Shown here: piece by piece, positions 21,067 to 30,752 of the stretch
Layout of the letters: each line of letters opens with the position of its first letter
Position numbering within the stretch: position 1 is the stretch's first letter
Made by a program: the position numbers and the translations under genes
NCBI RefSeq assembly: GCF_002157875.1
Contig: NZ_CP021376.1
Span: forward strand, 62,001 to 126,000
Source: Oceanisphaera avium
GTDB taxonomy: Bacteria > Pseudomonadota > Gammaproteobacteria > Enterobacterales > Aeromonadaceae
DNA length: 64,000 nucleotides
Reading direction: 5' to 3'
Notes under the pieces: model-generated
What the model saw: only the letters and a program-made list of their open reading frames with translations
Databases searched by the model: none
Told to the model about the DNA's origin: nothing

Positions 21067-21603
21067 GTGCCTACCTGTTTATTAGATGTAAATAGAGTGG
21101 GTTGCCACTGTAGCCGGAGTAGGAAATGTAGATAATTTGTAGCTCATCTACTCGCTTACGCCACATTTTACGACACTCAAGGTAACCCAGTTGTCCTCGC
21201 TGTCGGTTATAAACTGTATTTATTTGCATGCCATGCAGTACCTGCTCTCTCAGCTTGTTAATGTTCTTGGCTGAAAAGATAACTAGCAAGTAAGAGTCCT
21301 TTCTTAAAAGTTACGCTATTTTAACAGTTAACAGGCGCATAACAATAGTTTAGCTCGGCAAATGTTAAATACTTTTAAAGCTAAGCTTGATCGAGGTCAA
21401 GTTAAATAACTCACCATTAGCTGTGGGCATTTGGTGAGTCGCCCTGTTTTATATCAAAGCGGTCTCGGCTTGGGCTAACAGCCGCTATGATTGAGCTTTA
21501 GCGGGGTAAACATTAGAGTTAATACATGAAAATTCAGTTGCTTAGGCTTTATTTAGCCGCTTAATACTCAATTATTTTTATAACCATGCTTTAAGGAGCC
21601 ATT
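21067..21603. promoter_or_regulatory. Divergent arcA/rraA intergenic region
   Basis: 537 bp between two divergent genes. A 72-codon minus-strand frame (21071-21289) lacks a ribosome site and family features, and I do not call it. In E. coli the region upstream of arcA is also long, with several promoters. Apart from the FNR-like site at 21387 I see no further clear element. Confidence 0.5.
21387..21400. promoter_or_regulatory. FNR-like box upstream of arcA
   Basis: TTGAT-CGAG-GTCAA matches the FNR consensus TTGAT-N4-ATCAA with one mismatch. E. coli arcA is FNR-activated from a distant promoter, so the position (320 bp before arcA) is plausible. It could equally serve rraA. Confidence 0.45.
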
Positions 21604-22095
21604 ATGTTGGACTTATTACCGGACTTATGTGATGAGCACGAAAGTAAAATTACAATTTTAGAACCCATTTTTAAAGATTTTGGTGCGGCAGCCACCTTTT
21701 GGGGAAAAGTAGTAACGGTGCGCTGCTTTGAAGATAACTCTAAAGTACGAGAAGTATTAGCCACGCCCGGTACGGGCAAAGTATTGGTAGTGGATGGCGG
21801 TGGCTCCCTAGCCAGAGCGCTAATGGGGGATCAAGTTGCCGCCATGGCCATGGAAAATGGCTGGGCAGGAGTGGTCATTAATGGCGCGATTCGCGATGCC
21901 GGTGCTATTAGCGACATGGCCTTAGGCGTTAAGGCCTTGGCTGCGAGCCCCATGAAAACAGAAAAGCACGATATAGGCGATATTGACGTTGCACTTACTT
22001 TTGCGGGCGCCACCATCAACAGCGGTGATTACCTTTATGCTGATATCAACGGCATTATTGTGTCTCGCGAAGCGCTCACTCACTATTCGTTTTAG
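21604..22095 (+). CDS. rraA: Ribonuclease E activity regulator RraA
   Basis: 163 residues (E. coli 161), with VLVVDGGGSLARALMGD, WAGVVINGAIRD and GDYLYADINGIIVS, the RraA/HMG-aldolase-like fold signature. As a trimer RraA binds the C-terminal half of RNase E and inhibits mRNA decay. The ATG has AAGGAGCC 5 bp upstream. In E. coli rraA follows menA; here it lies inserted in the arcA-lasT interval, divergent from arcA. Confidence 0.92.
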   Translation: MLDLLPDLCDEHESKITILEPIFKDFGAAATFWGKVVTVRCFEDNSKVREVLATPGTGKVLVVDGGGSLARALMGDQVAAMAMENGWAGVVINGAIRDAGAISDMALGVKALAASPMKTEKHDIGDIDVALTFAGATINSGDYLYADINGIIVSREALTHYSF

Positions 22096-22103
22096 TCGCT
22101 AGT

Positions 22104-23262
22104 TTGTCATCCTGACGAAAGTCAGGATCTCGGTCTTTGGTGTCATCCTGATGAAAATCAGGATCTTAATTGCTGCCGTCATCCTGATGCACAGCAGGAT
22201 TTATGTTTTAGTCTTTAAAACCAACGAGCGAGATACCGCGGCAAGCGCGGTATGACGAGATAGCTGATACCGCGGTAAGCGCGGCATGACGAGATAGCTG
22301 ATACCGCGGCAAGCGCGGTATGACGAGATAGCTGATACCGCGGTAAGCGCGGTATGACGAGATAGCTGATACCGCGGTAAGTGCGGCATGACGAGATAGC
22401 TGATATCGCGGCGAGTGCGGCACGGCGGATCACATTTGTCATCCTGACGAAAGTCAGGATCTCGGTCTTTGGTGTCATCCTGATGAAAATCAGGATCTTA
22501 ATTGCTGCCGTCATCCTGATGCACAGCAGGATTTATGTTTTAGTCTTTAAAACCAACGAACGAGATACCGCAGCAAGTGCGGCATGACGAGATGACTGAT
22601 ATCGCGGCGAGTGCGGCACGGCGGATCACATTTGTCATCCTGACGAAAGTCAGGATCTCGGTCTTTGGTGTCATCCTGATGAAAATCAGGATCTTAATTG
22701 CTGCCGTCATCCTGATGCACATCAGGATTTATGTTTTAGTCTTTAAAACCAAAGAGCGAGATACCGCGGCAAGCGCGGTATGACGAGATAGCTGATACCG
22801 CAGCAAGTGCGGCATGAGGAGATGACTGATATCGCGGCGAGTGCGGCACGGCGGATCACATTTGTCATCCTGACGAAAGTCAGGATCTCGGTCTTTGGTG
22901 TCATCCTGATGAAAATCAGGATCTTAATTGCTGCCGTCATCCTGATGCACATCAGGATTTATGTTTTAGTCTTTAAAACCAAAGAGCGAGATACCGCGGT
23001 ATGACGAGATAGCTGATACCGCAGCAAGTGCGGCATGACGAGATGATTGATATCGCGGCGAGTGCGGCACGGCGGATCACATTTGTCATCCTGACGAAAG
23101 TCAGGATCTTAATCACTGCTGTCATCCGGATAAAAATCAGAGTCTATGTTTTAGTCATTAAAACCAACGAGCGAGATACCGCGGCAAGCGCGGTATGACG
23201 AGATAGCTGATACCGCGGCAAGCGTGGTATGACGAGATGGCAAAGATTAAAATTACCACTTA
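22104..23262. repeat. Palindrome island between rraA and lasT
   Basis: About 1.16 kb of palindromes. The block GTCATCCTGACGAAAGTCAG, then an ATCCTGATGAAAATCAGGAT palindrome, a third ATCCTGATGCAC type and then GAGATACCGCG/CGCGGTATGAC copies starts at about 22106, 22438, 22634, 22864 and 23085 (steps 332, 196, 230 and 221). The first block carries five consecutive ATACCGCG-type palindromes spaced about 36 bp (22225-22400). Nearly identical units imply recent duplication. Confidence 0.92.
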
Positions 23263-23367
23263 TTGACCTTGGTCGACTTCCTGCGCTCTTGTCCTGGGCC
23301 GCTATCTCTGTGCAGACTTTTATGGCAAAATACGCCCCGTTTTGTTGGGGCAATGCTAAGGGTAGGC

Positions 23368-24066
23368 ATGCAGCTGTATTTTGTACTTAAATCGCCAGCG
23401 CGGGCAGAAAATGTTGGCGCTGCGGCTAGAGCCATGAAAACCATGGGCTTTAGTCACATGCGCCTCGTTAATAGCTGTGTACACCAACAAGAAAAAGCCC
23501 ATTGGGTCGCTCATGGGGCCCAAGAGATTTTAGATAACGCCGAGAGTTTTAGTGAGCTCAGTAGTGCGCTAGCAGATATGGACTTAGTCATTGCGACCAC
23601 GGCCCGAGAACGCGGCCGTTATCGTTATTACCTGACGCCGCAACAAGCCATAGCGCAGGTGAAGAATAAGCAATTACAAAAAGTTGCGATTTTATTTGGC
23701 TGTGAAGAGTCCGGCTTGAGCAATGAAGACTTACTTCATGCCGATATTATTAGTTATTTACCGCTCGCCGCTAGCTACCCATCTTTAAATTTAGGCCAAG
23801 CGATTATGCTGTATGCCTATGAATTTAGTCAGGGTGTGAGTGTGACTCAACCGCGTGAGGCTGAGTCTAATTTAAACCCTGTTCAGTTAAGAGTGCTGCA
23901 AGAAAAAACAACTCAGTTATTTAATAGTATCGGCGTTACACAGCAAGAGACACTGGCGCAGTGGGTAGAAGATCGGCTGCCTTTACTGGCTCAGCGCGAC
24001 TTAAATCTTTTACATTTATTGATTAAAGACTTAGCTGGCGCGCTGGCTAAGACTAAGAGCAGTTGA
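23368..24066 (+). CDS. lasT: TrmH-family tRNA/rRNA methyltransferase LasT/YjtD
   Basis: 232 residues (E. coli YjtD 228) from the ATG at 23368, preceded by AAGGGTAGGC. Longer in-frame starts run into repeat DNA. It is a SPOUT fold: SPARAENVGAAARAMKTMGFS at the N-terminus, LFGCEESGLSNEDL and the knot motif YPSLNLGQAIMLYAYE. It is predicted to 2'-O-methylate an RNA ribose; the target of LasT is not established. Its place between arcA and thrL matches E. coli. The neighbouring palindromes reach to about 130 bp before the start. Confidence 0.9.
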   Translation: MQLYFVLKSPARAENVGAAARAMKTMGFSHMRLVNSCVHQQEKAHWVAHGAQEILDNAESFSELSSALADMDLVIATTARERGRYRYYLTPQQAIAQVKNKQLQKVAILFGCEESGLSNEDLLHADIISYLPLAASYPSLNLGQAIMLYAYEFSQGVSVTQPREAESNLNPVQLRVLQEKTTQLFNSIGVTQQETLAQWVEDRLPLLAQRDLNLLHLLIKDLAGALAKTKSS

Positions 24067-24121
24067 CAAGCATGCGTCGTCGGGTTATTGCTATGCCATC
24101 ATTTTGTAAACGTTGTTTGCT

Positions 24122-24196
24122 ATGCACACTCATGCCACGCGTATTATCACCATTATTATTACCGGTACCACCACAGGTGGCACTGGGGCGGGCTGA
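24122..24196 (+). CDS. thrL: thr operon leader peptide ThrL
   Basis: A 24-codon frame beginning Met-His-Thr-His-Ala-Thr-Arg and ending Gly-Ala-Gly. Eight codons are Thr and five Ile, including the run I-I-T-I-I-I-T and T-T-T. It is followed within 30 bp by a terminator hairpin and then thrA. This is the classical threonine/isoleucine attenuator design of E. coli thrL. No strong ribosome site is visible; a TTG three codons earlier is possible. Confidence 0.88.
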   Translation: MHTHATRIITIIITGTTTGGTGAG

Positions 24197-24222
24197 TGCG
24201 CTAACAACTTTTTTCAAATTTT

Positions 24223-24256
24223 AAAGCCCGTGTCCTCATCTGATACGGGCTTTTTT
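24223..24256 (+). terminator. thr operon attenuator terminator
   Basis: AAAGCCCGTGT / ATACGGGCTTTT hairpin with a T6 run, 27 bp after thrL and about 93 bp before thrA. When charged Thr-tRNA and Ile-tRNA are plentiful the ribosome finishes ThrL and this hairpin should form. Confidence 0.88.
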
Positions 24257-24348
24257 ATTGCGATTTTTTGATTTTAAACCCTGGTGGTTTTCACATTTTG
24301 TTTAGCACTGTTTGTATAGCGCTTTTCGTCTAGCATAGGGAGTTATGA

Positions 24349-26808
24349 ATGCGAGTCTTGAAATTTGGCGGCACCTCTTTGGCCAATAGCGAGCGATTTA
24401 ATAATGTCGCCGATATCGTGGTCAATAATCAGCAGCAATCTCAGGTGGCGCTGGTGCTGTCCGCTCCCGCCAAAGTAACCAATCACTTGGTGGCCGTGGT
24501 TGAGCAAACTATTCGTGGTTTGGACTCAGCACCCGTATTACAAGAAATTGAGCAGATTTTTCACGCCATTATCGATGGCCTTAAGACACAATTTCCTACC
24601 TTTGACGATGCCGGCGTTAAGTCACGCGTTGAGCGCGAGCTCAGCCAGCTGGCGCGCTTGCTGCAAGGCGTGGGCCTGTTGCAGCAATGCCCAGATAACA
24701 CCCAAGCCCATATTTTAAGCCGTGGCGAAGCGCTATCCATTGCTACCATGGCCGAGTTATTAAAAGCACGCGGTGAGCAAGTAGCAGTAATCAGCCCGCA
24801 AAGCATGTTGCTGGGCGAGGGCAGCTATTTAGAAGCCACTATTAATATTGAAGCTTCAAAGGCTCGCTTTAGCGAACAAGGCTTGCGCGGTGATTGCATT
24901 TATTTAATGCCAGGCTTTACCGCCGGTAATGCTAAAGGCGAAACCGTGACCTTGGGTCGTAATGGCTCAGATTATTCAGCCGCCGTATTGGCCGCCTGTG
25001 TGGGCGCTGAGTGCTGTGAAATTTGGACCGATGTAGATGGCGTCTATAACTGCGACCCTCGCCTAGTGCCCGATGCTAAGTTGCTAAAGCAATTATCTTA
25101 TAAAGAAGCCATGGAGCTGTCTTATTTTGGTGCCAAGGTCTTGCACCCTAAAACCATTGCTCCTATCGCTCAGTTCTTAATTCCTTGCTTAATTAAAAAC
25201 ACCGCTAACCCACAAGGGGAGGGCTCGTTAATTGGTCCTGAGTGCAGTGATGATGAGCAACAGGTAAAAGGCATTTCCGATTTAGTCGGCATGACCATGA
25301 TCAACATCTCAGGTCCGGGCATGAAAGGCATGGTGGGCATGGCAGGGCGTTTGTTCTCCTGTGTATCGCGCGCCGGTGTGAGCATAGTGCTCATTACTCA
25401 AAGCTCGTCGGAATACAGCGTCAGCTTTTGTATTCATAGCTTTGATCAAGCGAAAGCCCAAGCCGCCATTAATAATGAATTCGCTCTCGAGTTTAAAAAT
25501 AAACTGCTCGAGCCAATGGAGCTCATTGACGATCTTGCCATTATCTCGTTAGTGGGCGATCGCATGCGCACCGTTAAAGGGGTGTCGGCCCGTTTCTTTA
25601 CTGCATTGGCCGAAGCGTCCATTAATATTGTGGCCATTGCGCAGGGTTCAAGCGAGCGCTCAATTTCTGCGGTGATCCATAAAGCGAAAACCACTGAGGC
25701 CATAAAAGCCTGCCATCAAAACTTCTTTTCTAGCCGTCGTTTTATTGATGTGTTCTTAGTGGGTTGCGGCGGGGTAGGTGCCGAGTTATTAGAGCAAATT
25801 CGTCGCCAGCAACCGGTATTAGAAAAACAAGACATTGGTATTCGAGTAGTAGGCATTGCCAACTCACGCCAAATGACGCTAAACCGCGATGGCATTGATC
25901 TGGCCAATTGGCAAGAGCAGCTCAGCCAAGCTACCGATACTTTTAATCTTGCCCGCCTAAGCCGCATGGTCGATGACAGCCATTTAATTAATCCGGTATT
26001 AGTGGACTGTACCTCTAGCGATGACGTAGCTGAGCAATATGCCGACTTCTTAGCGGCGGGTTTCCACGTGGTCACGCCTAATAAGAAAGCCAACACTGCC
26101 AGCCTCGATTATTATCGCCAACTGCGCCGCGCCGCCCAGCGTACCCATCGTAAGTTTTTATATGAAACTACAGTGGGTGCCGGCTTACCGGTGATTGAAA
26201 ACTTACAAAATCTGTTGCGTGCCGGTGATGAGCTCAAAGCCTTTGGCGGTATTTTATCCGGCTCTATGTCCTATATTTTCGGTAAATTGGATGAGGGCAT
26301 GAGCTTTGCTGATGCTACGCGCATTGCAAGGGAAAATGGCTTTACTGAGCCGGATCCTCGCGATGACTTAAGCGGCATGGATGTGGCACGTAAGCTATTA
26401 ATTTTAGCCCGTGAAGCTGGCATGCAATTAGACTTAGCCGACATTGAAGTAGAAGCCAGTCTGCCACCTGAATTTGATGACAGCGGCGACATTGACACCT
26501 TTATGGCGCATCTGCCAGAAGCGAACGCCTATTTTGAGCAGCGAGTGTCAGAAGCGGCAGCCGAGGGCAAAGTACTGCGCTATGTAGGTGAAATTGAAAA
26601 TGGCCACTGTAAGGTTGCCATTAAGGCGGTAGACGGTGATGATCCGCTGTTTAAAGTAAAAGACGGGGAAAACGCCTTGGCTTTTTATACCCAATATTAC
26701 CAGCCCATTCCCTTAGTATTGCGTGGCTATGGTGCCGGTGCCGATGTTACGGCAGCGGGCGTCTTTGCCGACTTATTACGCACCCATAACTGGAAGCAGG
26801 AGATTTAA
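24349..26808 (+). CDS. thrA: Bifunctional aspartokinase I/homoserine dehydrogenase I
   Basis: 819 residues (E. coli 820). The N-terminal aspartate kinase has KFGGTS (4-9) and [13 protein letters not shown]; two ACT regulatory domains lie about 315-460. The homoserine dehydrogenase part begins at [13 protein letters not shown] (about 465) and includes [20 protein letters not shown] and [10 protein letters not shown]. It carries out steps 1 and 3 from aspartate to threonine and is expected to be threonine-inhibited. First structural gene of thrABC, under the attenuator. Confidence 0.97.
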   Translation: MRVLKFGGTSLANSERFNNVADIVVNNQQQSQVALVLSAPAKVTNHLVAVVEQTIRGLDSAPVLQEIEQIFHAIIDGLKTQFPTFDDAGVKSRVERELSQLARLLQGVGLLQQCPDNTQAHILSRGEALSIATMAELLKARGEQVAVISPQSMLLGEGSYLEATINIEASKARFSEQGLRGDCIYLMPGFTAGNAKGETVTLGRNGSDYSAAVLAACVGAECCEIWTDVDGVYNCDPRLVPDAKLLKQLSYKEAMELSYFGAKVLHPKTIAPIAQFLIPCLIKNTANPQGEGSLIGPECSDDEQQVKGISDLVGMTMINISGPGMKGMVGMAGRLFSCVSRAGVSIVLITQSSSEYSVSFCIHSFDQAKAQAAINNEFALEFKNKLLEPMELIDDLAIISLVGDRMRTVKGVSARFFTALAEASINIVAIAQGSSERSISAVIHKAKTTEAIKACHQNFFSSRRFIDVFLVGCGGVGAELLEQIRRQQPVLEKQDIGIRVVGIANSRQMTLNRDGIDLANWQEQLSQATDTFNLARLSRMVDDSHLINPVLVDCTSSDDVAEQYADFLAAGFHVVTPNKKANTASLDYYRQLRRAAQRTHRKFLYETTVGAGLPVIENLQNLLRAGDELKAFGGILSGSMSYIFGKLDEGMSFADATRIARENGFTEPDPRDDLSGMDVARKLLILAREAGMQLDLADIEVEASLPPEFDDSGDIDTFMAHLPEANAYFEQRVSEAAAEGKVLRYVGEIENGHCKVAIKAVDGDDPLFKVKDGENALAFYTQYYQPIPLVLRGYGAGADVTAAGVFADLLRTHNWKQEI

Positions 26809-27765
26809 ATGAGTGTAGTAGCCTTTGCCCCTGCCTCTACCGCCAACGTTAGTGTGGGTTTTGATGTATTAGGGGCCGCCATGGCCCCCGTGGATGGCAC
26901 CATGTTGGGCGATCGAGTATGGGTAGGAGACACAGACGGTGAGTTTAGTCTCACTACTGTGGGCGCCTATGCCCATAAGCTCCCAGAAGATTTTAGCCAA
27001 AATATTGTTTATGACTGCTATTTAGCCTTTGAAAAAGCTATTTTTGATAAGGGCGTGACCAGCAAGCCGCTGCAAATGACGCTAGAAAAAAGCATGCCGG
27101 TAGGCTCTGGGCTTGGCTCCAGTGCTACCAGCATAGTGGCGGCGTTTGTGGCCCTTAATGCCTTTTATAATGAACCCTTAAGCCAGCATGAGTTAATGCT
27201 GTTAATGGGTGAGCTAGAGGGCCAAATATCGGGCTCTTTGCATTACGATAACGTCGCTCCTTGTCATTTTGGTGGCTTGCAGTTGGTTATTGATGAGGCG
27301 GGCATTGTTAGCCAAACGCTCCCCAGCTTTGATGACTGGTACTTTGTGCTGTGTTATCCCGGCATTAATGTCTCTACCTCGGCGGCGCGCAGTATTTTGC
27401 CGGCGCAATATCGCCGCCAAGACTGCCTAACTTATGGTCGTCGCTTAGGGGGCTTTGTGCATGCTTGCCATACTCATCAAGAGCCGCTGGCAGCTGCCAT
27501 GCTAAAAGATGTGATTGCCGAGCCTTATCGTGCCCAGCTCATTCCAGGATTTGATGCGGTGCGCGACCAAGCTGCCGCGCTGGGTGCATTGGCCACCGGT
27601 ATTTCTGGCAGTGGGCCCACCGTATTTAGCGTGCTGAAAGATGTAGAGCAAGCCGAGAAGCTAAAAAGCTGGCTTGGTGAGCATTTTATTCAAAATGAAG
27701 ATGGCTTTTGCCATATTTGCAAAATCGATACCCAAGGTGCTCGAGTAACAGGAACACAACTATGA
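26809..27765 (+). CDS. thrB: Homoserine kinase
   Basis: 318 residues (E. coli 310). The GHMP ATP loop [12 protein letters not shown] lies near 95-106, with an N-terminal [17 protein letters not shown] and C-terminal [13 protein letters not shown]. It phosphorylates homoserine. The ATG directly follows the thrA stop (TAAATG), and its stop overlaps the thrC start (ATGA), so all three are tightly coupled. Confidence 0.97.
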   Translation: MSVVAFAPASTANVSVGFDVLGAAMAPVDGTMLGDRVWVGDTDGEFSLTTVGAYAHKLPEDFSQNIVYDCYLAFEKAIFDKGVTSKPLQMTLEKSMPVGSGLGSSATSIVAAFVALNAFYNEPLSQHELMLLMGELEGQISGSLHYDNVAPCHFGGLQLVIDEAGIVSQTLPSFDDWYFVLCYPGINVSTSAARSILPAQYRRQDCLTYGRRLGGFVHACHTHQEPLAAAMLKDVIAEPYRAQLIPGFDAVRDQAAALGALATGISGSGPTVFSVLKDVEQAEKLKSWLGEHFIQNEDGFCHICKIDTQGARVTGTQL

Positions 27766-29042
27766 AGCTGTATAACATCAAGGACAACTCAGAAACCATT
27801 AACTTTGCTGGCGCCGTTAAGCAAGGCTTAGGTCGTGATCAGGGGTTGTTTTTCCCTCAAGACTTAAGCCCCATGGAAAACATAGATGCGCTGCTAGAGT
27901 TGCCGCTAGTTCCGCGCTCGGTGGCAGTATTAAAGCATTTAATTGGTGATGAAATTCCTGAAGTCACCTTGAGCGCCATGGTCGAGCGCGCTTTTACCTT
28001 TCCTGCTCCCTTAGTCAAAGTTGACGAGCACACTTATGCGCTTGAGCTATTCCACGGCCCTACCTTAGCCTTTAAAGACTTTGGTGGCCGTTTTATGGCT
28101 CAGTGTTTGGCCACTCTTAGCACAGACGGCAAGAAGATTACTATATTAACGGCCACTTCCGGTGATACCGGTGCCGCCGTGGCACACGCTTTTTACGGCT
28201 TGCCTAATATCGATGTGGTTATTTTGTATCCCGAGGGCAAAATTAGCCCGCTGCAAGAAAAGTTATTTACCACCCTCGGCGATAATATTCGCACGCTGGC
28301 AGTAAAAGGCGACTTTGATGACTGCCAAGCGCTGGTTAAGCAAGCCTTTGATGATGAAGAGCTAAAAGCGGCAGTCGGCCTTAACTCGGCTAACTCCATT
28401 AATATCAGCCGCTTAGTGGCACAAGTTTGTTACTACTTTGAAGCCATTGCCCAGTTGCCAGCAAATCAGCGCCATAACGCCGTGATTGCAGTGCCTTCCG
28501 GTAACTTTGGTAACTTAACCGCCGGTTTAATCGCTAAAGCCATTGGTTTACCCGTAAAGCGCTTTATGGCTGCCACCAATGCCAACGATACGGTGCCGCG
28601 CTATTTAGCCAGTGGTAACTGGAGCCCTAACGCCACGGTAGCCACCTTATCTAATGCCATGGATGTAAGCCGCCCTAACAACTGGCCGCGAGTGGAAGAG
28701 CTATGCCGCGTGAAAGGCTGGAATTTAGCCGATATCGCCGCCGATGCGCTAGATGACGAGCAAACCAAAGATGCGCTACAGCGCTTGTTTGCCCAGGGTT
28801 ATTTATGTGAGCCACACGGTGCCATTGGTTGGGACTTACTCAATAAAGAGCGCAGCCAAGATGAAGTGGGAATTTTCTTATGTACTGCGCACCCGGCTAA
28901 GTTCAAAGAAAATGTGGATGATATTTTAGGCCAAGACTTACCTTTGCCAGGTCCGCTAGCTAAGCACCTTGCTATGGAGCCACTCAACGGCACCATCCCC
29001 GCCGACTTCGCCGCTCTAAAAGCTGAGATGATGAGTAAGTAA
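27762..29042 (+). CDS. thrC: Threonine synthase
   Basis: 426 residues (E. coli 428) from MKLYNIKDN. An upstream in-frame start would lie inside thrB and is rejected. The PLP lysine is K105 in LAFKDFGGR, with [12 protein letters not shown] and [12 protein letters not shown]. It converts O-phosphohomoserine to threonine. It ends the operon, with a terminator 28 bp downstream. Confidence 0.97.
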   Translation: MKLYNIKDNSETINFAGAVKQGLGRDQGLFFPQDLSPMENIDALLELPLVPRSVAVLKHLIGDEIPEVTLSAMVERAFTFPAPLVKVDEHTYALELFHGPTLAFKDFGGRFMAQCLATLSTDGKKITILTATSGDTGAAVAHAFYGLPNIDVVILYPEGKISPLQEKLFTTLGDNIRTLAVKGDFDDCQALVKQAFDDEELKAAVGLNSANSINISRLVAQVCYYFEAIAQLPANQRHNAVIAVPSGNFGNLTAGLIAKAIGLPVKRFMAATNANDTVPRYLASGNWSPNATVATLSNAMDVSRPNNWPRVEELCRVKGWNLADIAADALDDEQTKDALQRLFAQGYLCEPHGAIGWDLLNKERSQDEVGIFLCTAHPAKFKENVDDILGQDLPLPGPLAKHLAMEPLNGTIPADFAALKAEMMSK

Positions 29043-29070
29043 TAGCTTAATTCACCCCGCTAAACCCCAA

Positions 29071-29098
29071 CGCCGAGCCACAAGCTCGGCGTTTTTTT
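29071..29098 (+). terminator. Terminator of thrABC
   Basis: CGCCGAGC-CACAA-GCTCGGCG followed by seven T. Confidence 0.92.
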
Positions 29099-29119
29099 AA
29101 AATAAGGCGAGTCGTTTAA

Positions 29120-29850
29120 CACTGTACGTCATACGCCGTACGTTAAAGCAAACGCGAGTTTAGCTTTTTCGTACTTGCTCTTGTCTTTATGCCGTCATAC
29201 CGGTACTGAATCAAGTTCAGCATGACGGCTTCGGTATCTCGTAATTTCGTCATACCGGACTTGCTCCGATATCTCCTGCAGACAACTCCGAGCCTTAAAA
29301 GATCCTGATGTGCATCAGGATGACCGCTAAAACCACCTCGTCGTCATACCGGTACTGAATCAAGTTCAGCATGACGGCTTCGGTATCTCGTAATTTCGTC
29401 ATACCGGACTTGCTCCGGTATTTCCTGCAGACAACTCCGAGCCTTAAAAGATCCTGATGTGCATCAGGATGACGGCTAAAACCACCTCGTCGTCATACCG
29501 GTACTGAATCAAGTTCAGCATGACGGCTTCGGTATCTCGTAATTTCGTCATACCGGACTTGCTCCGGTATCTCCTGCAGACAACTCCGAGCCTTAAAAGA
29601 TCCTGATGTGCATCAGGATGACGGATGAACATAAGATCCTGATGTTCATCAGGAAGACGGCTACAACAAGGCGATACGTTTAACGCTGTACGGCGTACGC
29701 TATACGTTAAAACAGACTCGGATTTAGCTTTTTCGCACCGCGGTTGGCGTAAGGTATATAGCTGTCTTTTCGAGATCCTAACGTGCAACCGGATAGCGGC
29801 TGAAGTGCGCCATACTGGTTTCGCTCAGGTATCATAACGTCATAGTGCAC
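29120..29850. repeat. Palindrome array with ~150-bp tandem units and nested element
   Basis: Three units start at about 29193, 29343 and 29492. Each contains GTCATACCG...CGGTATCTCG whose centre is another palindrome element (CTGAAT/GTTCAG with GCATGAC), then a plain GTCATACCGGACTTGCTCCG palindrome, then an ATCCTGATGTGCATCAGGAT palindrome. TACGCYR-type heptads flank the array (29120-29165 and 29674-29755). No gene is seen between thrC and 29871. Confidence 0.88.
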
Positions 29851-29870
29851 CAGATAAAGGAAATATATTG

Positions 29871-30470
29871 ATGGCTAACAAGCCTTTTTCTCAAGCCTGT
29901 GAAAACAACAAACGGCCGCTTCTTGCAATGCTGGCGCGGGTGTTTGATCGGCCAGCTACCGTGTTGGAAATAGGCAGTGGCACTGGCCAGCACGGGGTGT
30001 TTTTTGCCGAGAGCCTGCCCCATCTGCAGTGGCAGCCGAGCGACCGGATCGAGAATATCCCCGGCATGTCGCTCTGGTTTAACGAAGCGGCTCTGCCCAA
30101 TTTGCTGTCGCCGCTGGTGCTGGATGTAAGCCTGCCACACTGGCCAGCGGGGCAGTATCAGGGCGTATTTACCGCCAATACCCTGCATATTATGGCCTGG
30201 CCTGAGGTTAAGGCCATGTTTGCTGGGTTGAAAAGGGTGCTGGCACCAGGAGCAATAGTCTGTATCTATGGTCCTTTCAATTATGAAGGTCGCTTTACCA
30301 GCCCAAGCAATCAGGCCTTTGACGCTATGCTGCGCAGCCAAGCTTCCCATATGGGAATTCGGGATATTGCCGATGTGACCATGTTTGCCGAGCGGCACGG
30401 CTTAACTCTTCAGGCGGATCATGCCATGCCCGCCAACAACCGGCTGCTGGTGTTTAATTATCAGCAATAG
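29871..30470 (+). CDS. DUF938-family SAM-dependent methyltransferase
   Basis: 199 residues from the ATG with AAGGA nine bases upstream; a TTG one codon earlier is also possible. KPFSQACENNKRPLL opens the DUF938 family, and motif I is LEIGSGTGQHGVFFA, followed by WQPSDR. It is a class I Rossmann methyltransferase of unknown substrate. Codon choice (CTG, CAG, GCC) is GC-richer than in the flanking core genes, as in the next gene, which may mean separate ancestry. Confidence 0.82.
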   Translation: MANKPFSQACENNKRPLLAMLARVFDRPATVLEIGSGTGQHGVFFAESLPHLQWQPSDRIENIPGMSLWFNEAALPNLLSPLVLDVSLPHWPAGQYQGVFTANTLHIMAWPEVKAMFAGLKRVLAPGAIVCIYGPFNYEGRFTSPSNQAFDAMLRSQASHMGIRDIADVTMFAERHGLTLQADHAMPANNRLLVFNYQQ

Positions 30471-30494
30471 GGCGCTGGTAGCCCAATAATTGAT

Positions 30495-30752
30495 GGGCTT
30501 TCCTTGCCGTTATGCCGATACTGAATCAAGTTCAGAAAGACGGCTACAACAAGGCGATACGTTTAACGCTGTACGCTATACGTTAAAACAGACTCGGGTT
30601 TAGCATTTTCGTACCGCGGTTAGCGTAAGGCGTATAGCTATCTATTCCTGATCCAGACGTGCGTCAGGACGACGGCTTAAAACCAAGCTGGAATCTTGGC
30701 AATCCTCGCTTCCTAACCCCTAGTCCCTAATCTAATCCCTAATCCCAATTTC
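30495..30752. repeat. Mixed repeats between two convergent genes
   Basis: A damaged copy of the CTGAATCAAGTTCAG palindrome (30515-30545), TACGCYR heptads in two inverted arms (30555-30640), one CAGACGTGCGTCAGG palindrome, and a heptad tract of CCCTAAT type (30708-30752) that runs right into the stop codon of the minus-strand gene. Confidence 0.75.

Noticed and set aside
21071..21289. 72-codon minus-strand gene upstream of arcA
   Set aside because: No ribosome site and no family features; it lies in the arcA leader, where a long untranslated region is expected.
22201..22952. Coding frames of 60-99 codons on both strands between rraA and lasT
   Set aside because: They are translations of the palindromes (recurring RYQLSRHTAL-like peptides), present wherever the repeats are, without ribosome sites.
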